This document shows, piece after piece, positions 10,999 to 20,892 of a stretch of 64,000 nucleotides of DNA; within the stretch, counting starts at the first letter, position 1, and every line of letters begins with the position of its first letter. Source of the stretch: Cercophora sp. LCS_1 (lineage: Eukaryota; Ascomycota; Sordariomycetes; Sordariales; Lasiosphaeriaceae); assembly GCA_036250225.1 (NCBI GenBank), contig JAPZLL010000076.1, positions 1 to 64,000 of the forward strand, written 5' to 3'. The notes beneath the pieces were generated by a model. The model was not told the origin of the DNA and did not search any database. It saw only the letters and a program-made list of their open reading frames with translations. The position numbers and the translations under genes are program-made.

Positions 10999-11555
10999 AT
11001 GCACTTCAATCTCATCACTGCCCTCGCCCTCCTTGGGGCCACGTTCGCGGAACCCATCCCCAAGCCTGAGCTCCTCCCAGCTGCCGGCGCAGTACTCGAC
11101 AAGCGGGCCGATAACTGGTGCTATGTCGTCACGAACGTGAACTGCCGCAAGGGCCCTGGCACGAATTATGATGAGGTCAAGGTTGAAGGGAGGGGCTATA
11201 TCTCTCCGGAGAAGAACTTTGGCGTGCGCTGCACCAAGGAGGGGACCAACGTAAATGGGGATAAGACTTGGTAAGTTTGTCCTGTATTCCCAATGGCACA
11301 GTCTTGAACGACGCTGATCTTGGCGATAGGGATTATATCCCCGGATGGAACTGCTGGGTCTCGGCTTATTACACGAGGAGCGCTGGAAGTCAGAAGTATT
11401 GTGAGAGTAAGTGTTTGCCTGTCGCTGATAATGGTGTTTGGGGTTTGTGCTGACGAGGTAAGCTGGGCTTTCCGAATGTCGCAAGGACTAAGGAGTGCCG
11501 CTTAGACGGTAATCTTTGGGATACCTGGGGAAAACTTTGGGTGAGGGTCGGTTAA
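10999..11555 (+). CDS. Small secreted cysteine-containing protein with bacterial-type SH3 (SH3b) domain
   Basis: A signal peptide (MHFNLITALALLGATFA) is followed by a short pro-region ending in LDKR (Kex2-type site at residues 35-36). The mature part carries NVNCRKGPGTNY, GVRC and DKTWDYIPGWNCWVSAYY, matching the SH3b pattern (N-R-GPG----- ... W-Y----GW-----Y). Exon 1 is 10999-11270 and intron 1 is 11271-11329. A second intron starts at 11407. If it ends at 11457 the protein runs to the TAA at 11553-11555; if at 11462 it stops at 11489-11491. Both versions keep six Cys in the mature chain. Secreted SH3b proteins may bind peptidoglycan or act as host-interaction proteins; this is inference. 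The C-terminal end is uncertain. Confidence 0.65.
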
Positions 11556-12435
11556 TATAAGAGCTTTATTCTTCACGCACCCCATTATCATGTTCGACGC
11601 GGCGCTCTAATGAAAAACCTGGGCCTGGCAATGCCTTCGTACATCTTGAAAACACCACTGTACCGCAATTCTATTGAGTCTTGAAATCTTGCATGCATTT
11701 TCTTAGTTAGTCGTATGTTCAAAATTCTAAAAACCTAGATTTGCAGATAGTGATTCCCTTGTGAAAATTAGAAGCCCTATCATGGTAACAGTTACCTTTG
11801 TGGCGTTACTGAAGGCCACAAATCTATATGGGCGTGGGGTATTAAAAACAAACAAGGGACATGCAAACAAAATGGGGGGGTTTTACATCCCAACTAGTTT
11901 TATTTTATATCCCTAGCCCCAGAAGCCCATTATATCCGACATCGCCGTACGACATACGCTAGAATGGTGCAGAAAATTCCGCGGAAATCAGATTTATTGA
12001 TGACAGCTACCCCGGTCCTCAATCGATTTGTGGATATTGACTTGGGGTGACGGTCAAGGAGAGCCGGCCTGCGGTGGCCTTTCCGTTTTTGTACATAGTC
12101 ACGGTGGTGAGCAACAGGCTGTCACGTGCTCGGCACGTGACGCCTGGGCATAAGTGTTGCGCCAGCGCCTCAGATTTAGATCAACTCACCACCATGACGA
12201 AGTTCCAAGGGTGACGAGGTACGTTGTTTTTCTGTCACAGTCCTACTGGCTGGTCACAGGCGCTCCGGCAGTGAGTCAGGTAAGCTAACGTAATATTGCT
12301 ACGAAGGAGAAAGGAAAGGAAAAGGCTTTGCCTTTGGCTTTCCTGAGTGGAATAAATGTCCATCTGCTTGTCCGATTCCAGTGTGGGTCCCACAGAGGGC
12401 GGTGAGGCGCACGGCCATTCTGCCGTAGTGGGGGA
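11556..12435. other. AT-richer non-coding stretch upstream of the P450 relic
   Basis: About 880 bases, visibly more A/T-rich than the surroundings up to ~12000. It lies where the missing N-terminal half of the P450 should be, but no P450-like frame was found there. A perfect inverted repeat occurs at 12121-12141 (separate entry). Confidence 0.45.
12121..12141. promoter_or_regulatory. Perfect inverted repeat carrying two CACGTG E-boxes
   Basis: GTCACGTGC (12121-12129) is mirrored by GCACGTGAC (12133-12141) with a 3-base spacer. Each arm contains CACGTG, the core site of bHLH factors such as Cbf1- or SREBP-type regulators. It lies about 300 bases upstream of the P450 relic. A functional role is inference. 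Confidence 0.5.
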
Positions 12436-13192
12436 GTGGCTTCCCCCACCATGCAGGCTGCAGTGTGAAGCTGAGGCGACTTTGCAGCTTGCTGCTGGCT
12501 CTGATACCACGACGAATGTCATGCGATCGTCGGTGCTTTACATATCGACGACGCCTAGTGTGTATCGGCGTTTTCAGGCTGAGATTGATGATGCTGTCGC
12601 CAGGGGAGCCGTCTCTTCCCCCATCAAGCATGCCGAAGCTCTGGGATTACCTTATCTTCAGGCGAGTCAGAGCCCGCTGGGAGGAAACTTGTATCTAACA
12701 AGAATCAGGCCGTCGTCTACGAAGCAATCCGGATACACCCGCCCAACTTCCTCCTCGCATGCAAAGAAGTCCCACCCGGAGGCGAAACGCTCGACGGCAT
12801 CTTTGTCCCAGGAGGAACCGACATCGCACAAAATAGCTGGTCGTTTGCTGAGAAACGAGGAGATATTCGGCCAAGACTCGGATGTCTTCAGACCTGAGCG
12901 CTGGCTTTCGGTTGATGACGAGAGGCGGAAGGAAATGGAACGGGTGACCGAGCTTCTGTTCGGATACGGCCGATGGCAGTGTCCGGGCAAGCAAATCGCC
13001 TTTCTCGAGCTGAGCAAGCTCATCTTTGAGTTATTCCGGGACTTTGATTTTCAGATTATTAACCCCAAAACGCCCTGGTTGGATAGGCAGTTTGGGATTT
13101 TCTTGGTGAACAATATGTGGATGCGGATTACTGAGCGGCCTAGTGTCACAGGGAGAGATTCCTGTTGTTGTGGTTTGATTGAAGATGTGTAA
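12436..13192 (+). pseudogene. Cytochrome P450 relic: C-terminal half only, frameshifted
   Basis: Only the C-terminal half of a P450 is present. It starts near the I-helix (LAAGSDTTTNV, nt ~12486-12518) and runs through LPYLQ, AVVYEAIRIHPPN (K-helix, normally ExxR; here EAIR), DVFRPERW (~12880-12903) and the intact haem loop FGYGRWQCPGKQIA (~12960-13001). The chain ends near 13192. An intron of 47 bases with GC..AG borders (GCGAGT, CTAAC branch) at about 12662-12708 joins LPYLQ to AVVYEA. A one-base frameshift (probably one extra T near 12841-12850) separates the K-helix part from the PERW part. The missing N-terminal half and the frameshift make it non-functional. The family cannot be assigned. 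Confidence 0.82.
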
Positions 13193-13293
13193 TGCATGGG
13201 ATATGCACAACCAGAGGGTGCATGCCCGATGCATCCGACTCAGTGTCCCTTAATAATCACAAACCTTCGAGTGCACTTTTTCCGATTGACCTG

Positions 13294-13302
13294 TATATAT
13301 AT
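13294..13302 (+). promoter_or_regulatory. TATA element of the carbonic anhydrase gene
   Basis: TATATATAT lies about 80 bases before the ATG at 13381, a spacing like other TATA elements in this window. Confidence 0.45.
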
Positions 13303-13380
13303 TCCGCCTCTTCTAAGACAGCATGCAATTCCCGCCGTCAACACATACTGGCAACGCTCTGCCTGCACACCTCAGTCACC

Positions 13381-14068
13381 ATGTCCATGTCAATCGCAGA
13401 TCTTTTGAAGCGCAACGAGTAAATCCCGCTCACCCTGATTGAAGCAGCCTCTGACAAATACAGGGCGATTTTGTCGACTCACACACCCATTCCCACTCTC
13501 GCAGAACTCAAAGCAGTGGGTGGACCGCCTCCGAAAACCCTCATTGGTGCCTCCGTCCATCGCTCACTTCTTCAACCTCTATCTGACGAGCAACAGTGAC
13601 ATGCATGGACCCTCGCTGTGTCCCGGAAAGGTTCTTCAACCTGGGAGTCGGCGAAGTGGGCGTCATCCGTAATGGCGGAGGCAACGTTCGCCACGCGTTC
13701 AGAGACATCACCATTATCGACCATTTGTTCGGCCTCGAAGAGTTGGCGATCATCCATCACACGGACTGTGGGACTCTGACATTTACCGAGGAGCAGCTGC
13801 GGACGGGGTTGAAGAACCGTGTTGATAAGGTACATTGGGGTGACATTGACAAGATGGTTTTCGGTGCTAACTCTGGGTGAGTTTCGTCATTTGCATGAGT
13901 CGAGGTATGGTATAACTGACTCGTTCCTTCAGTCTCGAGGAGAGCGTTAGACAGGAGGTTGAATGGGTGAGAGCACATTCTCTCGTCAGTGAAAAGCTGA
14001 AAAGGGGTGTTCAGGGCTTTGTTTTCGATTTGCAGAGTGGTAAGATGGAGAAGGTTGATGTTCAATAG
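13381..14068 (+). CDS. Beta-class carbonic anhydrase
   Basis: Four exons (13381-13418, 13464-13546, 13597-13876, 13933-14068) give 178 residues. Zinc ligands are Cys43 in TCMDPRC, and His95 and Cys98 in HHTDCG. The Asp45/Arg47 dyad of beta carbonic anhydrases is present, and RNGGG and DHLFGLEELAI also match. The enzyme interconverts CO2 and bicarbonate. It is a short, probably cytosolic fungal form without an evident mitochondrial leader. The introns are 45, 50 and 56 bases. The first exon is just 38 bases, but splicing keeps the frame exactly. The gene ends 72 bases from the convergent end of HET copy 2. Confidence 0.92.
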
Positions 14069-14140
14069 TGTAGGGTGTGTCAACGTAGCGATGGGGTGAT
14101 CCAAAGCTGTGGTTATAGCCAAGACTCTTGACACATATCA

Positions 14141-16132
14141 CTACGAGGTGTAGATCGTGCTTGAAGCGGTCAGTCGCTGCAAGGCGCCTAGACCAAGAAG
14201 GACCCAGATGGGCCTGTTGTGTTCTTCTGCTCCCATGATTCTGGAACGACCCGTGTCGCTTGGGCCACTGTCCACTTCGTCCTTTTCAGCAACATCTGCC
14301 CTTCCCACCAACAGGAAGTATGGAACGTCTGGGCTGCTCCGTCCATCAACTGTGACTTCCCGCATGATCAAAGCAGAGTCGCAGTTCCAAAATCTAACGA
14401 TGACATCGCCAACCATGGCCGCCGGCGGTACGAGGGCTATGAGGCGTTGGGTGCCAATGCATATCCTGGGCCCCTTTGAGGTGTTACTAGGATTCCCTTC
14501 CCTCCTCTGACTGTCGACATCATCCCACAACTCCGTATATTTCTGCTCAAAGTCGGCACAGGTAGGGTCAAAACTCGCATTCTCTCCCTGCCATGCGATG
14601 ACTGCTGGGCTTCGGATCTCGGTGATCCGCTCTAGCTCTGCGTCTCCGTAGTTGATCGTCTTGGCCAAGTAAGTTTCGTTCATGGCGCGGATTCTTCCAA
14701 GGTCGTGAGGATCGGTATGCGAATACGTGCTCTCGCAGATGTTAAGCCAATCTTGATGCGATCGAAAAGAGCCGACAAGAGATGTATAGCCAGGCCCAAG
14801 TTGCGTGATCTCCCCAGCGAAATAGCCCATAGCCTGAATGATGGGCCTCTCCCGCATCTCAATGCTTGCCAGAGACCCAAGCTCACGCTCAATGTTGTGA
14901 CTGCCAAGAGCGGCTTGGATGACGCATGAAGTCCTGACGACGGAAATTGACCTCTCAAATGGCGATACGTCCAGCTTCCCAAATCGACGGCTCAACGGCC
15001 TTGCCCGAAAGAAGACAGCCTTGACAGCGTCTGCCCAAATGTCGTAGCACCGCCGAGAGTAATCGACAAGAAGCATCCCAGTCCCCCTACTCAGTTCCAG
15101 CTCACCGTGGCCACCCTCGTTGTCCAACGAGCGCAAATAGTTTTCAAGAGCACCATCGTCATCGCCACCTGACGCACAAACATCGGTCGCCAAACCCAAC
15201 AACGCAAACAACCGATCCCTCGCCTCTCCACACCTCTGTCCCATGAACCTCTCCACCAAATGCTCAAACCTCATGGCCTCAGTATGCCTACCCACCCGCG
15301 CTTCAACAATCCTCAACATGGCTCTAGCCTCAACCCTCTCATTCCCTGTTACCTCCCTCCCCATCTCCCTGGCCAACTTCCTTGCATGTTCCAACATCTC
15401 CCATCTCTCCACCTCCTCAAACCGCCACATCTTGGCCCCGAATACAAACACCAACTCCCTCGCCAGACACGCCTCCTGGACAATCCACAGCCGCGTCCAA
15501 TAACCGCTCATTGCAATCCGAGGGAAGTCAAACGAGTTCCTACTCGGCTCCCGTGAGGACTTGATCTTCCTACCCTCTACAACCGACGAAGCGAGGTCGC
15601 CGACTGTTCCATCCTCCCATTCTCTTGACAGGATTCGAAGTGGATCTGCGACGCTGGGATTAATCTCGCGGATGCCAAGCCATGCGATGACTTTCTGAGC
15701 GCGCGAGTAAATGAAGGACATCATCGACACTTGGGCGTTGCGCTCGAGAATATCGGATTGGTTGATGCAGATTGCGTCGATCCACAGAGGGAGGGTTATA
15801 GTTTTTGAGCGGAGGTGGAGAAGGGCGAGGGCGAGATTGGTGTGGATTTTGAAGGTGTGGTTGTTTACGGTGACGGTCGTTATATCAACGGAGGGGCCCG
15901 ACGGGTAGGATGAGGAATTCTTGGCGGTTGCTCCAGCGAGGCCCTCCATATCGGGGTACGGGGGCCCCCAGGTGTAGGAGAGGGCGGCATATCGAGGCTT
16001 GGCGCTGAAGGGTGCCGTGGCCAGGGTGCACTTTAGCCGGTCGGTGAATGCGCCGGGTTCGAGTGTCAAGACGCGGATTGCGTCGACTGAGGGTGGCAGG
16101 GGAGGATATGGGAATTGCTCTGGTGCTGACAT
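14141..16132 (-). CDS. HET-domain protein, copy 2
   Basis: Intronless, 663 residues, starting at the ATG at 16132. The HET core has YAALSYTWGPP at residues 49-59 and LPLWIDAICINQSD at 114-127. These are followed by a VIAWLGIRE segment and a TRLWIVQEACLARE segment. The C-terminal part is variable, as in the family. The frame is clean and the core motifs are intact, so it may be functional. Family role: non-self recognition leading to cell death after hyphal fusion; the partner is unknown. The gene is convergent with the carbonic anhydrase and divergent from the unknown protein at 16877. Confidence 0.9.
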   Translation of the reverse strand: MSAPEQFPYPPLPPSVDAIRVLTLEPGAFTDRLKCTLATAPFSAKPRYAALSYTWGPPYPDMEGLAGATAKNSSSYPSGPSVDITTVTVNNHTFKIHTNLALALLHLRSKTITLPLWIDAICINQSDILERNAQVSMMSFIYSRAQKVIAWLGIREINPSVADPLRILSREWEDGTVGDLASSVVEGRKIKSSREPSRNSFDFPRIAMSGYWTRLWIVQEACLARELVFVFGAKMWRFEEVERWEMLEHARKLAREMGREVTGNERVEARAMLRIVEARVGRHTEAMRFEHLVERFMGQRCGEARDRLFALLGLATDVCASGGDDDGALENYLRSLDNEGGHGELELSRGTGMLLVDYSRRCYDIWADAVKAVFFRARPLSRRFGKLDVSPFERSISVVRTSCVIQAALGSHNIERELGSLASIEMRERPIIQAMGYFAGEITQLGPGYTSLVGSFRSHQDWLNICESTYSHTDPHDLGRIRAMNETYLAKTINYGDAELERITEIRSPAVIAWQGENASFDPTCADFEQKYTELWDDVDSQRREGNPSNTSKGPRICIGTQRLIALVPPAAMVGDVIVRFWNCDSALIMREVTVDGRSSPDVPYFLLVGRADVAEKDEVDSGPSDTGRSRIMGAEEHNRPIWVLLGLGALQRLTASSTIYTS

Positions 16133-16876
16133 GGTGAGTTTCTAGTAGGAAGCTCCTTTCGACTTGCGGCGAGTAAAGCTGTTGTTGGGGGAGTTTTGTG
16201 CCCCTCATTTGTTGTGAGGGGTGGTGTGCCAGACTTCCAATCAGAGAATTTTGGATCTGCACGATTGACGGCAACTGATTTTTTTTGGGCCCAGCGATGA
16301 CCAAGTGTTGTAGTCGCAAGAAGAACAAAACCGTGGACAGGCGGCAATTCAGGTTCTGGCCTCGGATGCTGGCCTAGCGGTGGGAATCCATGCCATTGCT
16401 CAAATAACTATGACTGCACATGTACAATACAAAAAAAAATACCCGGGCCGACAATACACCTCTGTTGATCGACCAGTATCTCTTCGGCATAAAGTTGTGG
16501 GGCTGTGTCCAGGAAACGAGGCGCTGCACAGTGTCAATCTGCTGGAAACCGTCATTGAAACTGTGCGCGATGCACGAAAAATCCCGGCCTCATGATTTTG
16601 AAAGTCTCCAATGGGTCACTTTATCGCGATAAAACAGACCCCTGTGTACTAACAAAATGCAGAGTCTATATTAAGTTTGCCGAGTAAGGTCTCCCACTCC
16701 CTGACCAACAGGCCGCAGACGTCCTGTCGAACAGACCGTTTGAGGAGGCCTCAGGGCACCAGCGATTTAAGAACAGGATCTCAAAGTCACTCGAAATTAG
16801 AATGTCCTTGTCGTCTTCGTTCTTGACAATCGTCAATTATCAATTATCAATCAGCAATCAGCAATCAGCCATCACA
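16133..16876. other. Divergent intergenic region between HET copy 2 and an unknown gene
   Basis: About 740 bases. A nine-base A run occurs near 16431. The right edge carries a 7-bp tandem repeat (separate entry). No RNA gene or extra coding frame was recognised. Confidence 0.4.
16834..16868 (+). repeat. Tandem 7-bp repeats in the 5' leader of the next gene
   Basis: Two units of CAATTAT (16834-16847) are followed by three units of CAATCAG (16848-16868), all in 7-base register, ending 8 bases before the preferred ATG at 16877. They lie between that ATG and an in-frame upstream ATG at 16802. Confidence 0.8.
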
Positions 16877-18194
16877 ATGGTCCCAGCACCAGGCAGGGAC
16901 GCTAGGGTCGACAAAATCCGTCGCCACCTTCGGGAGGGAACTACAATTCCCAAAGAAGACTTTCTGGACTTCGTCAACGTTTACCCTCACTTCCACCAAG
17001 CCGGATACAAAGTCCGGCCGGGTGTGGCTAAGTGGATCGAAGAGAACAGCGACACGGTACTTGGATGGCTACCGGACATCCTAAAAATCTCTCCTGCGTA
17101 TTTCGAAGAAGCTCGAACCGGCTCAAAAGCGAGCGCCTACGACGAGTACAGCAAACTTGCTGCCCTGGGTCTAGCTGGCCACTGTTCAAGCCGTTCCCCA
17201 GGAAGCATGACGAATACTGCCGATTCACAACCCAGCAGCGACCTTGATCTGCCAACGCGGGTCAGCGGGCCCAATCTTTCCGACTTTGGCACCGCCATCC
17301 CCAAGCCTGTCATGAGCAAGAGGCCATCCCTCTCTGGAGAAATACAGCAAAAGGTATGGGTTGACGATATGAAAGAGATGCACCAACACCTGAGGAGTTT
17401 GACAAAGTGGATGATGAAAACCGCCGAAGACCTGGGACCAGACGATGGGTTCAGCGAGGTATTGATCAAAGCGGTTGAGAAAGTACCAGACTTTTCGAGC
17501 CACATTGAGACTGCCGAGGCTTGCTTTGGCGATGTCAAATTGAGATACGAATCCGCCTGTGCTGAACAGGCCAGAAGGAGAGCCCAGCTTCGGAGGTATT
17601 CGCCTTCCCTGGGGGCAGATGAGGAAGGGACCGCTCCAACGGCACCGAAGACAGCAGATGGACATGACCCGACATCAATCCTTGTGGAGAGTGACATAAT
17701 CGGAGCTGCTCGAGCCACATCGACTCCTACCGGGATTTCAACGCCTGCAGCCTTTGCAAACGCACACTTCAGCCGAATCGATGCACCACAAGTGTCAACG
17801 TCCATCACACCCCCGTTTCCAAGGAGATATGCCCCGGTAAGTCCCCAACTCGGGATCCTTGTGCCCCTTTTGGATTCTCCACTGACAATGAGATCGCCAG
17901 CCCAACAACCTCAACTCGATGTTTCTCAAACGAAAGCATACCAAAGATTCATCCAACCAGTCCGGTTCGGTTTACAGCGTCGAAGATTCAGATTCGGACG
18001 GCGACAAGTCACCGGGCATGCCAAATCCCGCAATGACAGGAAAGACAAGCAAACCTGACGTTGGGGATGACGAGGATGCGCCTCGACCAAAGAGAGCCCG
18101 GATTTCGATGGGTGAGGCCCGACGACCGCCTCGAACCTTGAATGGGGACAAGCAAGGGCAGAGCTCACGCGCGCCGGAGACAGTCATGGAGTGA
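16877..18194 (+). CDS. Unknown protein with a basic nuclear-localisation-type tail
   Basis: Two exons (16877-17836 and 17901-18194; a 64-base intron with a GTAAGT donor) give 417 residues. The start at 16877 is preferred because of its context (CACAATGG). An in-frame ATG at 16802 would add 25 residues encoded mostly by short tandem repeats. The N-terminal ~90 residues (DKIRRHLREGTTIPKEDF, then PGVAKWIEENSDTVLGWLP) look like a folded helical domain; the middle is low-complexity. The C-terminus has an acidic SVEDSDSDGD stretch, then RPKRARIS, a plausible nuclear import signal. I do not recognise a family, and a nuclear role is inference only. Confidence 0.7.
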
Positions 18195-18675
18195 GGATTG
18201 GTGATATTATGAGATCATGTTTATATTCATTCCTGTTTCTATGTATTGGAAGAAGTTGTTTACTCCGCATGTGTGCAGCTTTCAGAATTTATCCACGCCA
18301 CGTTCGTGAAAAAATAAAACAAAGTCGCGGGTCAAAAAGACAACATAACGACTTACTCCTACCGATTCCTGGCCAACTCTCCCAACTGTCGTTGGAATTC
18401 TTTCCGTGCGTGTGCCGCAACATCCGTTCATAACCTAGGCTCCTTGGTCATTGACAGGGTTTGGGGCCAGCTGTGTCCATTGGATGACGTCGTCGACAGC
18501 CTATCACGTTGAGCGGCGAACTCCGCCGACCAGGATCACCAGAAAATCCACCAATATTCGGGAAGTCAATTTGCAAGCAGGCACCTAAGGTAGCTGTCAA
18601 CCTCATGTTGGTTATCAGTGTCGGCGCCAGCAGTTCGGATCCCGCAATTGCTCCATCGGGTCCAAACTTGTCAAC
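18195..18675. other. Intergenic region upstream of the broken Zn2Cys6 gene
   Basis: About 480 bases. A TGACGTCG element (CRE-like) lies at about 18484-18491, roughly 185 bases before the start codon at 18676. No gene was recognised. Confidence 0.35.
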
Positions 18676-20844
18676 ATGGGAGATAGCAACGAGCAGCGTC
18701 CACTGCGAAGTCCCGTGTCAATCCAGCAAACCGGTGATTCAGGGGCAAGCAGCTCGAACCGCATTGGGGCGACCGATCGCCCGCTTCAGCCCAAGCCTGC
18801 AAAGGGAACGCACCCCTGCGGGACATGTCGGAAACGCAAAGTCAAAGTATAATTAATTGCTACCTAGATTCTGTCGAGTCTGTTCCACTGACACCCGCGT
18901 TTAGTGCAGCGGTGTCCAGCCAACATGTCACGAATGCCGGATCCGCGGCCTCGAGTGTACATACGTCGATCCTGACACGAACAAGGCCTTGAAGAGAAAA
19001 CTCGCCGAGGCCCAGGAACGGTTGACGGAGCACGAAGAGCTGTACACAATGCTTCAGACGCGTACAGATCAAGAAGCAGGCGAGATTGTCCGCCGAATCC
19101 GCCAGGGTGAAGGCGCCGGATCGGTCCTCCGGTTCATTCGGGACGGGGACTTGCTCACCGAGCTATCGCTCGCGCCCGAGACATGGTACCGTTCCAGCTT
19201 TCCGCTGGTCAAAGAGATGCCCGACTTCCTGCAGCGCCTCAACAACCCGTACTTGGGCTCATTGCTTTACCAAGGGTGGCAAACCCACAGCAACACCAAA
19301 CATGTAAGTCCCCGAGATACCGTACCGTGTCCCATACAATGTCGCAAGGGTGGCGGATCCCAGGCTTGAAACGGCGCAGCTGTCCAAGTGGACGTCGGTC
19401 AACGACGACGATGCATTGCTCCGGGATCTTCTGCACTCATACTTTCGCCTTCAGCACCCGATGTTTCCCTTCTTCCACAAGGATCACTTTCTCGACGACT
19501 TGATTGCTGGCCGACACCGCTTCTGCTCGTCGCTTCTCGTCAACGCCATCCTTGCTGCGGCTTGTGTACGTCTTCTCGGCTGTCCAATCCCGCGTGCCTT
19601 AGGCAGACTGTCTGACGTGTTTATTGTTCAGCAGGGATACAGAAAAGCGTCGAATCGGACTGAGTTTTGGAATCCTCGGACGCTACTGTACCAGTCCACA
19701 GCCGAAGCCAGGCGACTGAGGGAAATCGATGTGCAGACCAACCAACAGCATCCCGACCGTGCAAGCCAGACTTGTCATGTCACTGGCCTGCAACATAAAT
19801 GCCGAGGACAAGATTGGCTGGTCGTATCTGGTGCAAACAATTGCCATGGCCGATGCGATGAAACTGTTTGATCCGCCGCCAGCGCCAGCAGGGAAGAAGA
19901 TGCGCGTCATGTGGGAATACACTGGATGGGCTGCTTTCTGTTGGCAATCGTGCGTTGTCCGTCCTGGTACTCATACCCAAATTTGACCAGCAGCAGTACA
20001 TTCTGTTTTAATTTCCTCAGGCCTCCCATTGTTGACGCACCCCGGAACCCGTTGCCCGACCTGTCAGAGAACTCGAAATGGTACCCAGAGCTGTGGATCA
20101 TGTATCCCAGCGCCAACGCCCCAGTGCGTATGCATCTAGGGGAGCACTTCAGAGCCGTCGCCGAATTTCGCGTCATCAAAAATCGCATCGCATCCACCGT
20201 GTGGACCGCGCTCAACACTAAATCAAGGCTCACCCTCGACGAAACAAAGGCCTTCCACCAGGACCTCCTGCAATAGTGCTCCAACCTCGGCAAGTCACTC
20301 ACCGTCCATAAGGCAGTCCTGCCATTCCAGCTCGTGATACAGTACCATCTCCCATCCTTCTTTCCCAAGGACCTGTCTGAGCTAACAGCAACCCAGCATG
20401 CACTACCTCAACATCCTCATCTACCTCTTCGAGCCCTTTGTCTCAGGTGACTCCTCTTCAGTCATTACCACCACGACCACGACCACGACCACGACCCTAG
20501 ACCCAAACGCCAGCGACAGGCCCGAAGCCATCGTCACCGACGCCAAGAGCCGCCTCGAAACTATAAGCCGGCTCTACTACCTCCGTCACGGCTTCGAATG
20601 CTACGGCCCTATGACGACGCAGTCCCACGCTTTTGTGGGCTTCATGGCCATCAAGACGCTCGCCGGTGTTCGAGAGGCGGGGGATGAGGAAAAGGCGCTC
20701 ATTGCAAAGCATGTGCAGAGCCAGTTCCCGGTCAACATTGTGAGTATCGCTGAGGATTCCGGGGTTAGGAATGTGGGCAATCTGGTTGCTGCGTACCGGG
20801 AGCTGGGGCTGTCGGATGTAGAGTCGGAGGGGAGTTCGACATGA
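18676..20844 (+). pseudogene. Zn2Cys6 transcription factor, copy 2, with nonsense codon and frameshift
   Basis: Six exons can be followed: 18676-18846, 18905-19303, 19380-19565, 19632-19949, 20021-20341 and 20397-20844. The zinc cluster has Cys48, 51, 58, 65, 68 and 75, with an intron exactly before Cys58. A linker coiled coil (ALKRKLAEAQERLTEHEEL) and a fungal_trans body follow (YFRLQHPMFPFFHKDHF, LLYQSTAEARRL, DKIGWSYLVQTIAMA, MHYLNILIYLFEPF). Two defects are visible. One is a one-base frameshift near 19736-19746 in ACCAACCAACAGC. The other is a TAG at 20274-20276 where relatives have Trp before a -NL-KSLT segment. An intron at about 19687-19735 could repair the frame but would delete the conserved YQS-AEARRL motif. 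The tail of exon 6 encodes a 10-Thr run. The gene is probably inactive, though sequencing error cannot be excluded for the frameshift. Confidence 0.8.
20467..20497 (+). repeat. ACC/ACG trinucleotide tract encoding poly-Thr
   Basis: A run of ACC and ACG codons inside exon 6 of the broken Zn2Cys6 gene encodes ten consecutive Thr residues. It is a coding microsatellite likely to vary in length between strains. Confidence 0.7.
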
Positions 20845-20892
20845 GTAGATGTTGTCACTTTTCTGTTGGATCAAAGCGGAGCTCTGACAGTC

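Noticed and set aside
11556..12435. Missing N-terminal half of the P450
   Set aside because: No frame with P450 features was found in any reading, so the gene is treated as truncated rather than multi-exon.
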